A stretch of DNA of 64,000 bases, taken from assembly GCA_026390575.1 (NCBI GenBank), contig JAPLFR010000007.1:186001-250000 (forward strand). Reading direction: 5' to 3'. How positions within the stretch are numbered: position 1 is the stretch's first letter; every line of letters begins with the position of its first letter. The notes below the pieces were generated by a model. The model was not told the DNA's origin. It saw only the letters and a program-made list of their open reading frames with translations, and ran no database searches. Of this stretch, positions 44,364 to 52,954 are shown piece by piece. The position numbers and the translations under genes are program-made. The stretch is from Ignavibacteriales bacterium. Its GTDB lineage: Bacteria > Bacteroidota > Ignavibacteria > UBA10030.

Positions 44364-45455
44364 ATGAATAACTCCACTCTATTGCGATTTTTCTTTAAGA
44401 CGTTTGTTCTTCTTTTTTTGGTTTCTCTTCAGCTATGGGCTCAAGAAGGACGATCCGTCGATTCTATCACGAAACAGATAGAGAAGAAGTTTGAAGCACT
44501 CGATCATCGTCTCGATCAATTAGAAAAAGCTGTAGACGATGTGCAATGGTATAACAAAGTCGGCGATGTTGCCAGCATCGATAAAGTCTTCATCGTTGGG
44601 CCGCCTCCGGCAAAAGCAAAAGACTCGACTGCAAGAGGGGCATGGAACCCGGTTAAGTTTTGGGCATATGTTTTCATTCCACAAAAATTAGACCGGAATA
44701 AAAAATATCCCATGCTGGTTTTACCGCACGGCGGTGTGCATGCCGATTTTACAACGTACCATACCCACATCATCCGCGAGATGATGGCGCAGGGTTATAT
44801 AGTCGTAGCACCGGAATACCGCGGCAGTACAGGGTACGGGAAGGATTTCTACGAACGGATCGACTACGGCGGACGCGAAGTCGAAGATAATCATGCGGCG
44901 CGTGATTGGATGGTAGAGAACTACAGATGTGTCGACAGCACTCGTATTGGCGCCATCGGATGGAGCCATGGAGGCTTTATTACATTACTGGATATCTTTG
45001 AACATCCGAATGATTATCGGGTCGCGTTTGCCGGTGTACCGGTCAGTGACCTTGTCATGCGGCTGGGATACTATGACGACGATTATCGGAAAGAGTTTTA
45101 TGCCAAATACCATATTGGAAAAACCGTGAGCGAAGATTCTGCAGAATACCTGAGACGCTCCCCGGTGACCCACGTGAGCAAGTTAAAAACACCATTGTTA
45201 ATCCACACGAACACCAACGATGACGATGTGCACGTTGAAGAAGTAAAGCATCTCATCGAGGAACTGAAAACGGCAGGAAAGAAGTTTGACTTTGAGATTT
45301 TCCAGGAAGCCCCCGGCGGACACAGCTTTGACCGCATCGACACGAAACTGGCAAAGCAGACACGGATGAAGATTTATAAGTTTCTCGCTCACTATCTGAA
45401 TCCACCGCACCAATTTAAGACGTTGGCGGACTTAGAAAAGGCCGGGTATAAATAG
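44364..45455 (+). CDS. Secreted prolyl-oligopeptidase-family (S9) alpha/beta hydrolase
   Basis: 363 residues from ATG 44364 (GGAGG 10 nt upstream; the ORF extends to 44295). A signal peptide (about 1-26) and a short coiled-coil (KQIEKKFEALDHRLDQLEK) precede the catalytic domain. Triad: Ser in GWSHGGF, Asp in NTNDDDVH, His in GGHSFDR. Lacks the propeller of full-length S9 peptidases. It could be a peptidase or a carboxylesterase. Confidence 0.85.
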   Translation: MNNSTLLRFFFKTFVLLFLVSLQLWAQEGRSVDSITKQIEKKFEALDHRLDQLEKAVDDVQWYNKVGDVASIDKVFIVGPPPAKAKDSTARGAWNPVKFWAYVFIPQKLDRNKKYPMLVLPHGGVHADFTTYHTHIIREMMAQGYIVVAPEYRGSTGYGKDFYERIDYGGREVEDNHAARDWMVENYRCVDSTRIGAIGWSHGGFITLLDIFEHPNDYRVAFAGVPVSDLVMRLGYYDDDYRKEFYAKYHIGKTVSEDSAEYLRRSPVTHVSKLKTPLLIHTNTNDDDVHVEEVKHLIEELKTAGKKFDFEIFQEAPGGHSFDRIDTKLAKQTRMKIYKFLAHYLNPPHQFKTLADLEKAGYK

Positions 45456-45495
45456 AGCACGAGTTAAATAATTTTGGGAGATGTACAATTCTACT

Positions 45496-45525
45496 TTTGT
45501 TATCCCTAAAAAATCAGTACTTTAG
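45496..45525 (+). promoter_or_regulatory. Bacteroidota-like promoter ahead of FKBP gene
   Basis: TTTG (45496-45499) and TACTTTAG (45518-45525), 18 bp apart, resemble the TTTG/TAnnTTTG elements of Bacteroidota. A terminator-like hairpin follows directly, so the promoter either reads through it or the match is coincidental. Confidence 0.4.
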
Positions 45526-45533
45526 ATATGGTC

Positions 45534-45556
45534 AAACGCAGGTTCGTCCTGCGTTT
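45534..45556 (+). terminator. Intrinsic terminator-like hairpin
   Basis: AAACGCAGG-ttcgt-CCTGCGTTT followed by TTGTTT. It is located 79 bp after the S9 hydrolase stop and 32 bp before the FKBP start, most simply the end of the hydrolase transcript. Confidence 0.7.
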
Positions 45557-45587
45557 TTGTTTATCACTTAACTTAAAAGGACAATTC

Positions 45588-46277
45588 ATGAAAAAACTTA
45601 TCGCAGTCGTTCTTATGCTGTCATTATTCGGGGGGGTAGTTCTTACGCAGAATAAAACAACACCCAAAACGCAGAAAGAGAAAGTGAGTTACAGCATTGG
45701 TATCAATATTGGCAAAAACATGAAAGCGCAGGGAATAGAGGTCGATCAGGGATTGCTCATACAAGGAATAAAGGATGGACTTAATAACGCAAAAACGGCA
45801 ATGAGTGATAAAGATATGGAAACGACAATGAACGCATTCCAGAAAGAAATGATGACCAAGATGCAAGCCAAGCAAAAATCAGATGGTGATAAAAATAAAA
45901 AAGAAGGCGAAGCATTTCTTGCGGCAAACAAGAAAAAAGACGGCGTGATAACATTGCCCAGCGGATTACAATACAAGATTTTAAAAACAGGCAATGGTGC
46001 AAAACCTACTGCAAGCCAGACGGTAAAATGTCATTACCGAGGAACCCTTATAGATGGAACAGAGTTCGACAGTTCGTATAAACGCGGTGAACCGGCAGAA
46101 TTTCCAGTCGGACAAGTTATTAAAGGATGGGTAGAAGCTTTACAACTGATGCCCGTGGGATCAAAATGGCAGCTATTCATTCCCTCTGACCTCGGATACG
46201 GCGCAAATGGACAGGGACAAATAATCGGCCCCTATGCTGTGCTCATTTTTGATATCGAACTACTCTCTATTAAATAA
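45588..46277 (+). CDS. FKBP-type peptidyl-prolyl cis-trans isomerase, exported
   Basis: 229 residues from ATG 45588 (AAAGGA upstream; ORF extends to 45528). Signal peptide about 1-20, N-terminal helical dimerisation domain (about 25-115, Lys/Gln-rich), and C-terminal FKBP domain with YRGTLIDGTEFDSSY, GWVEALQLMPVGSKW and IPSDLGYG. Resembles Mip/FkpA periplasmic foldases. Confidence 0.93.
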   Translation: MKKLIAVVLMLSLFGGVVLTQNKTTPKTQKEKVSYSIGINIGKNMKAQGIEVDQGLLIQGIKDGLNNAKTAMSDKDMETTMNAFQKEMMTKMQAKQKSDGDKNKKEGEAFLAANKKKDGVITLPSGLQYKILKTGNGAKPTASQTVKCHYRGTLIDGTEFDSSYKRGEPAEFPVGQVIKGWVEALQLMPVGSKWQLFIPSDLGYGANGQGQIIGPYAVLIFDIELLSIK

Positions 46278-46288
46278 TAGATGACCTC

Positions 46289-46319
46289 TCTGCGACGCGC
46301 TTTCGAAGTGCGTCGCAGA
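46289..46319 (+). other. Strong hairpin abutting the dedA start
   Basis: TCTGCGACGC (46289-46298) pairs perfectly with GCGTCGCAGA (46310-46319). No T tract follows. The last stem base is the A of the ATG at 46319, so the structure could occlude initiation there. The next in-frame ATG is at 46334. Confidence 0.7.
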
Positions 46320-47005
46320 TGATTACCGAAATCATGGAACTCCTTCAACAACTTATTCAATTTGTTCTGCACATTGACACGCATTTGCAAGGTCTTTGCA
46401 CCATGTATGGCGTATGGATTTATGGAATTCTCTTCCTCGTCATTTTTTGCGAGACTGGTCTCGTCGTGACTCCTTTTTTGCCGGGTGATTCACTCTTGTT
46501 TGCCATCGGTTCATTGGCAGCAATCGGCGCAATGCGCGTGGAACTTATCATTCCCTTGCTCATGGCAGCTGCACTCACGGGAGATAATACAAATTACTGG
46601 ATTGGACGAAAAGTTGGACCAAAAGTATTCAGCCAGGAAACGTCGCGCTTTTTTAACAAAGAGTATTTGGACCGCACGAACCGTTTCTATGACAACCACG
46701 GGAAAATAACAGTGGTACTAGCACGATTTCTTCCAATCATTCGAACATTTGCACCCTTTGTTGCTGGCATCGGGCGGATGACATACCGTACATTTCTCCT
46801 TTTCAGTATCATAGGCGCATTGTTGTGGGTAACCCTTTTTGTGCTGATGGGATATTTCTTTGGGACCATTCCGTTTATTAAACAACATTTCTCTCTCGTT
46901 ATTCTTGCACTTGTGTTAATTCCCGGAATGCCGGCGCTCATAGAATTCATCCGTCATATTATAGAGCGAAGGAAACAACGTTCGACTGCAGATATTGACA
47001 AGTGA
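46319..47005 (+). CDS. DedA/SNARE-associated family membrane protein
   Basis: 228 residues, about five TM helices. ETGLVVTPFLPGDSLLF near residue 42 and ARFLPIIRTFAPFVAGIGRM near 136 are DedA signatures, with the conserved acidic and Arg residues. DedA proteins are undecaprenyl-phosphate or phospholipid translocases related to VTT proteins. The start may be at 46319 or 46334 because the first ATG abuts a strong hairpin. Confidence 0.93.
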   Translation: MITEIMELLQQLIQFVLHIDTHLQGLCTMYGVWIYGILFLVIFCETGLVVTPFLPGDSLLFAIGSLAAIGAMRVELIIPLLMAAALTGDNTNYWIGRKVGPKVFSQETSRFFNKEYLDRTNRFYDNHGKITVVLARFLPIIRTFAPFVAGIGRMTYRTFLLFSIIGALLWVTLFVLMGYFFGTIPFIKQHFSLVILALVLIPGMPALIEFIRHIIERRKQRSTADIDK

Positions 47006-47030
47006 GGTTCAAATAACGGATATTTTGAAA

Positions 47031-47066
47031 GGAATCGCCTTGCTCATTGCAAGGCGATTCCTTTTT
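47031..47066 (+). terminator. Intrinsic terminator after dedA
   Basis: GGAATCGCCTTGC (47031-47043) pairs perfectly with GCAAGGCGATTCC (47049-47061) around a 5-nt loop and is followed by TTTTT. It lies 25 bp after the dedA stop. Confidence 0.93.
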
Positions 47067-47093
47067 CTATGATGTTAGAACTTGATTCATACA

Positions 47094-47692
47094 TGCATTT
47101 GCGGCATCTTTGTTCCAGATTTTCTTATTCTGTACATTCTTGTTGGTGAGATTTATGAGAGATGTTATGCACAGAACGGATTTTTACGGACTTGGAAGTT
47201 TAACCGATATGGGGTACACTTGCGCGGAACATTGTTCTCTGATGGTTCAGTCGGATACTCACTGATGGTAGGAAACGGCAACGCTCAGATACCAGAAAAT
47301 AACAAGTATAAAAATTCTATGCTGTGGTGAACGGCAGTCCAATCATAATATTCATATAGAAATTTATGTTAACTATGAACCAGCGGTACAGGATAAAGAT
47401 CACACCGCATGGAAAGCATTTCTTTCCTATCAAAAACCATCACGTATAAATGGTGCAGAAATTCTTGAACAGCTGCAAAAGAAACAAGACACGCTTGTTA
47501 CCGATCATGCTCCATGTGGCATCTCTCTGTTCTCCTGGTACCGCTTATCCGATTATGGGAAAGTGTACGGGCGGATTGACTATTAAGATGCCGAACATTT
47601 GGATCAACACCTTCATGAATATTAACTCTGTCGGAAAGACAAAGAAGGCAGACGTCGTTCCACGCATCACGTTCTTTTTTCCATTCAATTAA
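47094..47692 (+). pseudogene. Decayed outer-membrane porin-like gene with several frameshifts
   Basis: No intact ORF, but consecutive frames give one barrel protein: FYGLGSLTDMG, then VHLRGTLFSDGSVGYSLMVG in a second frame, then HIEIYVNYEPAVQDKD, WKAFLSYQ, GAEILEQLQKKQDTL and LFSWYRLSDYGKVYGRIDY in a third. An in-frame TAA follows, then DAEHLDQHLHEY and another stop. The C-terminus MPNIWINTFMN...VVPRITFFFPFN is in another frame, ending at 47692. At least three frameshifts and one nonsense codon; the N-terminal part is not found. The left edge is uncertain. Confidence 0.78.
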
Positions 47693-47725
47693 AATTCTTC
47701 GAAAGAGTTAAGACGGAATATTTCT

Positions 47726-48187
47726 ATGAACATCATTACCCGACATGCTGCAGCTTCTGATGCCGTTGCCATTGCTGACTTCAATGCGTTCATGGCGAAG
47801 GAAACCGAGAATCTTGAGTTGGATCGCGAACGTCTGCGAAAAGGCACGGAAGCTTTGATTGCAGATTCATCGAAAGGCATGTATTATCTCGCGGAAGTCG
47901 ACGACAAGGTTGTTGGGCAGTTGATGATTACATACGAGTGGAGTGACTGGCGCAACGCTACGTTTTGGTGGATTCAAAGTGTGTATGTTCATCCGGAATA
48001 TCGTAACCTGGGAATTTTCCGGTCCCTCTACCGATGCGTTGAATCAATTGCTCGAAAACGCGGCGATATCTGCGGTCTGCGTCTTTACGTTGACCAATCG
48101 AACAAACGCGCTCAACAAACGTACGAGGCGCTCGGCATGAAACGCTCGCATTACCACATGATGGAGGTGGATATCGCATTGAAATAG
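47726..48187 (+). CDS. GNAT-family N-acetyltransferase
   Basis: 153 residues, cytosolic. Conserved acetyl-CoA elements: VVGQLMITYEW (strand 4), VYVHPEYRNLGIFRSLYRC (motif A) and LYVDQSNKRAQQTYEALGMK (motif B). The substrate is unknown. It has 33 bp between it and the porin remnant. Confidence 0.88.
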   Translation: MNIITRHAAASDAVAIADFNAFMAKETENLELDRERLRKGTEALIADSSKGMYYLAEVDDKVVGQLMITYEWSDWRNATFWWIQSVYVHPEYRNLGIFRSLYRCVESIARKRGDICGLRLYVDQSNKRAQQTYEALGMKRSHYHMMEVDIALK

Positions 48188-48363
48188 GTACCAGTCAAAA
48201 TTCCTTGTTGACAATTCATCGGTTTTTCAAAATTCCGCGTTATTTCTGCTTGCCTGAATAATCCATCCATCATCATAAATCTGTGGAACCTTACTTATAG
48301 AAACAGGTGTTAGACTTTCAAAGGTTTACCAAATATTAGAAATATACTACAAGGAGAATCAAC

Positions 48364-49014
48364 ATGAAGATTGGCATTCTGGGAACTGGAATGGTCGGCA
48401 GTACCATTGGAACAAAGCTTATTCAACTCGGACATGATGTAAAAATGGGATCGCGTATAGCGACGAATGAGAAGGCCGCTGCTTGGGTACAAAACAATGG
48501 AAATCATGCATCCCAAGGAGCCTTCGCCGATGCCGCCGCGTTTGGTGAGATGGTGTTTAATTGTACGCACGGTGTTGCTTCTCTCAAGGCGTTGAATCTT
48601 GCTAGTGCACATAATCTCAAAAATAAAATTCTCGTGGATATTGCCAACGCTCTTGATTTCTCCAACGGCATGCCGCCATCGCTCGCCATTTGTAATACCG
48701 ATTCACTCGGCGAGCAAATACAACGTGCATTTCCCGATGTAAAAGTCGTAAAGACCCTAAACACGATGAATTGCAGTCTCATGGTAAATCCTAAGAGTAT
48801 AGCCAATGGAGATCATGATATTTTCATCAGTGGAAACGATGCCGGCGCAAAAACAAAAGTCATAGAGATTCTCAGAGATTGGTTTGGCTGGAAATCTGTT
48901 ATTGATCTTGGCGATATTACCACAGCACGGGCAACAGAGATGCTGCTTCCAATTTGGGTAACGTTGATGGGGAAATATCAAAGTCCTAACTTTAACTTCA
49001 AGATTATCAAGTAA
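48364..49014 (+). CDS. NADP-binding reductase of the F420-dependent NADP reductase type
   Basis: 216 residues. Rossmann start KIGILGTGMVGSTIG at residues 2-16, then KMGSR, VFNCTHGVASL and VVKTLNTMNCSLMVNP. The fold matches the NPNO/F420-oxidoreductase group; many members in non-F420 organisms reduce other substrates. AAGGAG lies 7 nt before the ATG. The 3' end overlaps the convergent Gfo/Idh gene by 8 bp. Confidence 0.85.
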   Translation: MKIGILGTGMVGSTIGTKLIQLGHDVKMGSRIATNEKAAAWVQNNGNHASQGAFADAAAFGEMVFNCTHGVASLKALNLASAHNLKNKILVDIANALDFSNGMPPSLAICNTDSLGEQIQRAFPDVKVVKTLNTMNCSLMVNPKSIANGDHDIFISGNDAGAKTKVIEILRDWFGWKSVIDLGDITTARATEMLLPIWVTLMGKYQSPNFNFKIIK

Positions 49015-50014
49015 AGAAGATTGCATTAAGAGAAGTATACAAGGGAAATTCTTTATGCCACCACGATAGTCTTGTGTTGAGTGCTGCTTTTTTGGCGGCA
49101 TTAATAATTCGAATGACATGTAAAGCTTCTTCGGGTTTCACTCCCAATTCTTTTCTATGAGCAATGCTTTCAAAGATGTTGTCATAGAACGCACTGTAAT
49201 TCCCAGGTACTGTTTTGTACTTCTCTCTGAACTGGTTTTTATCTTTTTCTAGATGTAACAATCCCCACTGCTCTTTTGGTTCTTCTCCCCAATGAGGATC
49301 GTTCGGATTCTTCCCTTGTTTTAATGCTTCTTCCTGCGGATCAAGTCCCCATTTTAAAAATGAACCGTGTGTTCCATGGAGAATGTACCGCGGTCCTGGT
49401 TCTCGCACTAAAAGGCTTGCTTTCAAATTGACATTCACTTCTGGATAATGTAACCGGATATCGTACCAATCATTAACCTCTCCGCCTGTCCTCATAATCT
49501 TAAGGTGTGCCGTCACCGATTCAGGCATTCCGAAGATTACGATTGCCTGATCGATCATGTGCGTACCAAGATTGAAGATGACACCTGTCCCCGCCGCAGA
49601 TTGTTCTTTCCATGAATCCGATTGAATAAAATTCCTGTAACGATCAAAGTGCGCCTCATATTCGATAAGTCTCCCAAGCATCTGGCCCTTTTCAATGCGT
49701 TGAACGGTTTGCGTGAATGGTTTTTCGACTATAACATGTTTGCCGGCCTCGAGGCATTTTTGAGCGTACTCAAAATGCGTTTGGTCTGGAGTATTCACAA
49801 TTATCAATTCAACTTCGTTGTCTTGCAGTAATTCTTCAAAGGAACGTGAGGCGATGACATCGGGATAGTACTTTTGCGCTTCGTTCTTGGATCGTTCTAT
49901 AATTCGTTTGATTCTAAAATTCTTGTGATGGGTGAGCAATGGTGCATGAAATATTTTTCCAGACATTCCAAAAGATGTGATTCCAACAATGATCGAGCGT
50001 TCCAAGGTGTACAA
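49007..50014 (-). CDS. Gfo/Idh/MocA-family oxidoreductase
   Basis: 335 residues. Nucleotide-binding start VGITSFGMSGKIFHAP near residue 10, VEKPFTQTV near 96 with the catalytic Lys, and a C-terminal beta-sheet domain with NLGTHMIDQAIVIFG. Such enzymes oxidise or reduce sugars and inositols with NAD(P). The start is a TTG at 50014, since no ATG exists before the Rossmann motif. Confidence 0.87.
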   Translation of the reverse strand: MYTLERSIIVGITSFGMSGKIFHAPLLTHHKNFRIKRIIERSKNEAQKYYPDVIASRSFEELLQDNEVELIIVNTPDQTHFEYAQKCLEAGKHVIVEKPFTQTVQRIEKGQMLGRLIEYEAHFDRYRNFIQSDSWKEQSAAGTGVIFNLGTHMIDQAIVIFGMPESVTAHLKIMRTGGEVNDWYDIRLHYPEVNVNLKASLLVREPGPRYILHGTHGSFLKWGLDPQEEALKQGKNPNDPHWGEEPKEQWGLLHLEKDKNQFREKYKTVPGNYSAFYDNIFESIAHRKELGVKPEEALHVIRIINAAKKAALNTRLSWWHKEFPLYTSLNAIFFT

Positions 50015-50224
50015 CTTGCGCTTAGAAATAGATTGATTAATATTTACACAGTAGCAACATAGCCATATTTAATAAAAATGAAATATACCCTCGTCAAAAT
50101 ATTCAAGATTGATAATGTGAATATATTATTTTGGTGAAGAAGAATATCAAACAAAGGCTGTTCCATGAATTCTCAACTGACGATGAATACAACCATAGAT
50201 TGGGTATTCTAGAACGACCATAGG

Positions 50225-50256
50225 TTTGACATGCTTCCCCTTTCCCCGTATCTTTA
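50225..50256 (+). promoter_or_regulatory. Bacteroidota-like promoter for the DUF5700-like gene
   Basis: TTTG (50225-50228), 20 bp, TATCTTTA (50249-50256), close to the TTTG-N19-21-TAnnTTTG consensus. About 34 bp upstream of the gene start at 50290. Confidence 0.55.
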
Positions 50257-50289
50257 TATATACAAGTCGATTATTATGGATCTCATGAT

Positions 50290-51414
50290 ATGCACTATGC
50301 AAAGCGCAGCGTCTTCTTTATTACATATTTTGGACTGATATTCATTCTACCATTCACCCTATGTTCACAGACAAATCCAAACTTCGATTTCTCGCTCGGT
50401 GTTGATTACAGCGCCGCCGAGCAAATGTTAGATTATTTCGACCACCTTACTGGAAACACAAAGCATGTTGCAGAGCTTCGCGGCAATCAGCTCGCCGCAG
50501 CAACAAGCGTTATGCTCGCGCGCACAGAAAAAGCCGACGATGATTTCCGCCAGCAGCTTGAACTGGCACGGAATAATGCAAGATTTGAAAGTGATGTGTA
50601 TGGTTTTTTACCTGCGAAGAATCATATCCAGGAACTTCGAAAACTTCTTCTCGAAGTCAAGCACAGGCAGCTAGATCGCCGTATTGTCGCCACGATCGCC
50701 GCGTTCTTTCCTGAACAAGCAAAAATCTCTACTCGATTTTCCGTGTATTTCGTTGTGATAGGAAACGAACGTGCCGCCGCGTTTATGAGGCACGTCGTTT
50801 GGAATTATGATGTTCCGACTTTTGTTGGTGAAGATGAAGGTGAACCTATCATCGTCGTCAATCTGGCCCGTATCATTGAAGGGCCGACCAACGTTGAAGC
50901 TCAATTTATTGAAGTATTGAGCACGACAGCGCATGAATGTTTTCATGCCGCATTCTCAGTTTTAAAAAAATCTTTGCCCGAATCTGTCAAAGCACGTAAC
51001 GTCGCTGAACTATTATTGGAGGTCGTGCAAAACGAAGGCGTTGCGTACTATCTTTCCCAGCAAACTCATATTGGAGATGGAACTCTCTCCCGGCGATGGT
51101 TTGACGGCACCGCACAAGCCGTAGAAGCGCTGAACAGCGTCCTCTTGGAAATGTCTTCGCCGAATTTAACTCGCTCCCGGGCACAGGAATTGATGATGAA
51201 TGCCAATCTCTCCGGTTCCTTCGAAAGCAATTACGGTGCCACTGCCGGTATGCGCATGGCGTACGAAATCGACAAACGCTTCGGCAGGCCGGCTCTGACA
51301 GCAACTTTAATGGGTGGAAGCCGCTCATTTATTTCAACATATATGCAAGCATGTCTTCGCGATGGAACTCTCCCGAAGATCGATAAACAAGTATTGTTTT
51401 TATTACGCCAATAA
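50290..51414 (+). CDS. Putative exported zinc metallopeptidase (DUF5700-like)
   Basis: 374 residues; signal peptide about 1-26 (ends LCSQ). HECFH in TTAHECFHAAF near residue 217 is a zincin HExxH motif. A Glu further on in VVQNEGVAYYLSQ could be the third ligand, as in gluzincins. The arrangement resembles the DUF5700 family of putative zinc peptidases. No biochemical function is known to me. It has its own Bacteroidota-like promoter. Confidence 0.65.
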   Translation: MHYAKRSVFFITYFGLIFILPFTLCSQTNPNFDFSLGVDYSAAEQMLDYFDHLTGNTKHVAELRGNQLAAATSVMLARTEKADDDFRQQLELARNNARFESDVYGFLPAKNHIQELRKLLLEVKHRQLDRRIVATIAAFFPEQAKISTRFSVYFVVIGNERAAAFMRHVVWNYDVPTFVGEDEGEPIIVVNLARIIEGPTNVEAQFIEVLSTTAHECFHAAFSVLKKSLPESVKARNVAELLLEVVQNEGVAYYLSQQTHIGDGTLSRRWFDGTAQAVEALNSVLLEMSSPNLTRSRAQELMMNANLSGSFESNYGATAGMRMAYEIDKRFGRPALTATLMGGSRSFISTYMQACLRDGTLPKIDKQVLFLLRQ

Positions 51415-51768
51415 AAAACGCCAGGTTTCGATAATTTCATAAAGTGTCTTCCATTAAGCATGTCCATCAGGAAACAGCTATTTACTGTTCTTCCTCTCTC
51501 CTGCAGTTTATGCGCGAAAATAGTTATCATGGTTTTTTAAAAAATGATGTTCTAAAATATATATTTGTGTTCATGTAATTGCACTCCTACGGTAGGTTAA
51601 ATCCTATAGAAGAATCAGAGATATACTGATTTCGTTGTGTATCACTATTATGCAAATTGTTCATGCATGAAGGTCGCTGGCAATTGTTACTCGATATTTT
51701 AGTGTTTTAGATAAAAAAGAGATAAGAAATAGCTTATACATGATGAGTATGGTCAAGGGAAAATAATT
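51415..51768. other. Intergenic region, nothing recognised
   Basis: 354 bp, AT-rich. No ORF with family resemblance and no strong terminator. It presumably carries the promoter of the kinase gene downstream. Confidence 0.4.
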
Positions 51769-52926
51769 ATGAGTACCACTTCATTACCGACTCAATATGC
51801 CCCTGCAGAACGAGCAGCCGATGATGTTCTCGACCGACAAATTGATTATTTCAAAAGCATTCCGTTGCAATGCGAAGTGCTGAATGCTGTACCGGGCATT
51901 GTCGTTATGCTGAATGGAAATCGGCAGATTGTCTTTGCAAATTTCGCGCTGAACAATTTAGTAGAGTCGCACAATGATAATTCTCCTCTGGGGAAACGAC
52001 CAGGCGAGGTATTGCATTGTATGCATGCCTTAGAGAGTGAAGGCGGCTGCGGCACAACGGAATTCTGTCGTACGTGCGGTGCAGTACGGGCCATTCTGAC
52101 AAGTCAGAAAGGTAATGCGAACGTGCAGGAATGTTTGATTACACGAATCGGCGATTTAAATCCGCTGGAACTAAGCATCTCGGCAACACCTTTTTCATTC
52201 CATGAGGAGCTGTTTACTATTTTTACTGTCACAGATATCAGCCACGAAAAACGTCGTCGTGCACTTGAACGTATTTTCTTCCATGATGTTTTAAATACCG
52301 CAAGCGGATTGAGCGTGAACTTGGAAATGTTTGAAGAGGCAAGCCCGGAAGAAGAGGAAGAGTTTAAAAGCACAATGGGAATTCTCACACGCAAGCTTAT
52401 CGATGAGATTAAGGCACAACGCGAACTTGCCGCTGCGGAAATTAATGAAATAATCGTGACACCGACAACAATTGATTCGCTCAATTTTATACAAGAGTAT
52501 TGTGAGATTTACCGACATCTCACCGTTTCAGAAAACCTGAAAATTCAAATCGATTCAAATGCTGCGCGAGTTTTATTCACATCCGATGCAACATTACTGG
52601 GACGTGTATTGGGAAACATGATTAAAAACGCGCTGGAAGCATCTCAACAAGAGAAGACTGTTAGTGTCGGATGTATTCAACAAACCGGGCACGTAGAGTT
52701 TTGGGTACATAATTCAACATTTATGCCGCGGAATGTACAATTACAAATATTCCAGCGTTCTTTTTCCACGAAAGGCTCGAACCGCGGACTCGGCACCTAC
52801 AGCATGAAATTATTAGGCGAGCGATTTCTTCATGGCAAAGTTGACTTCTCGACATCACCGGAAGAAGGAACGACATTCCGATTGATAGTACCGTTCGAGC
52901 TTCATGCTGATAAGATTGCTGCATAG
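51769..52926 (+). CDS. PAS-domain sensor histidine kinase with four-cysteine motif
   Basis: 385 residues, no TM helix, so cytosolic. PAS domain (about 30-155) with ALNNL then LHC and the motif C-x9-C-x5-C-x2-C, identical in spacing to the protein at 43638. The H-box is FFHDVLNTASG near residue 167, the N-box NMIKNALEAS, and the G-box NRGLGTYSMK; ATPase domain about 260-380. The Cys cluster suggests Fe-S, zinc or redox sensing (inference). No cognate response regulator is adjacent. Confidence 0.85.
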   Translation: MSTTSLPTQYAPAERAADDVLDRQIDYFKSIPLQCEVLNAVPGIVVMLNGNRQIVFANFALNNLVESHNDNSPLGKRPGEVLHCMHALESEGGCGTTEFCRTCGAVRAILTSQKGNANVQECLITRIGDLNPLELSISATPFSFHEELFTIFTVTDISHEKRRRALERIFFHDVLNTASGLSVNLEMFEEASPEEEEEFKSTMGILTRKLIDEIKAQRELAAAEINEIIVTPTTIDSLNFIQEYCEIYRHLTVSENLKIQIDSNAARVLFTSDATLLGRVLGNMIKNALEASQQEKTVSVGCIQQTGHVEFWVHNSTFMPRNVQLQIFQRSFSTKGSNRGLGTYSMKLLGERFLHGKVDFSTSPEEGTTFRLIVPFELHADKIAA

Positions 52927-52954
52927 AGAATCTCTACAACGTGACTTACTTCTC

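Noticed and set aside
47082-47330. 82-residue ORF as a standalone gene
   Set aside because: Its C-terminal half is one frame of the decayed porin; the protein stops at a frameshift.
51480-51540. Small ORF with hydrophobic N-terminus (about 27 codons)
   Set aside because: Too short, no ribosome site, no context.
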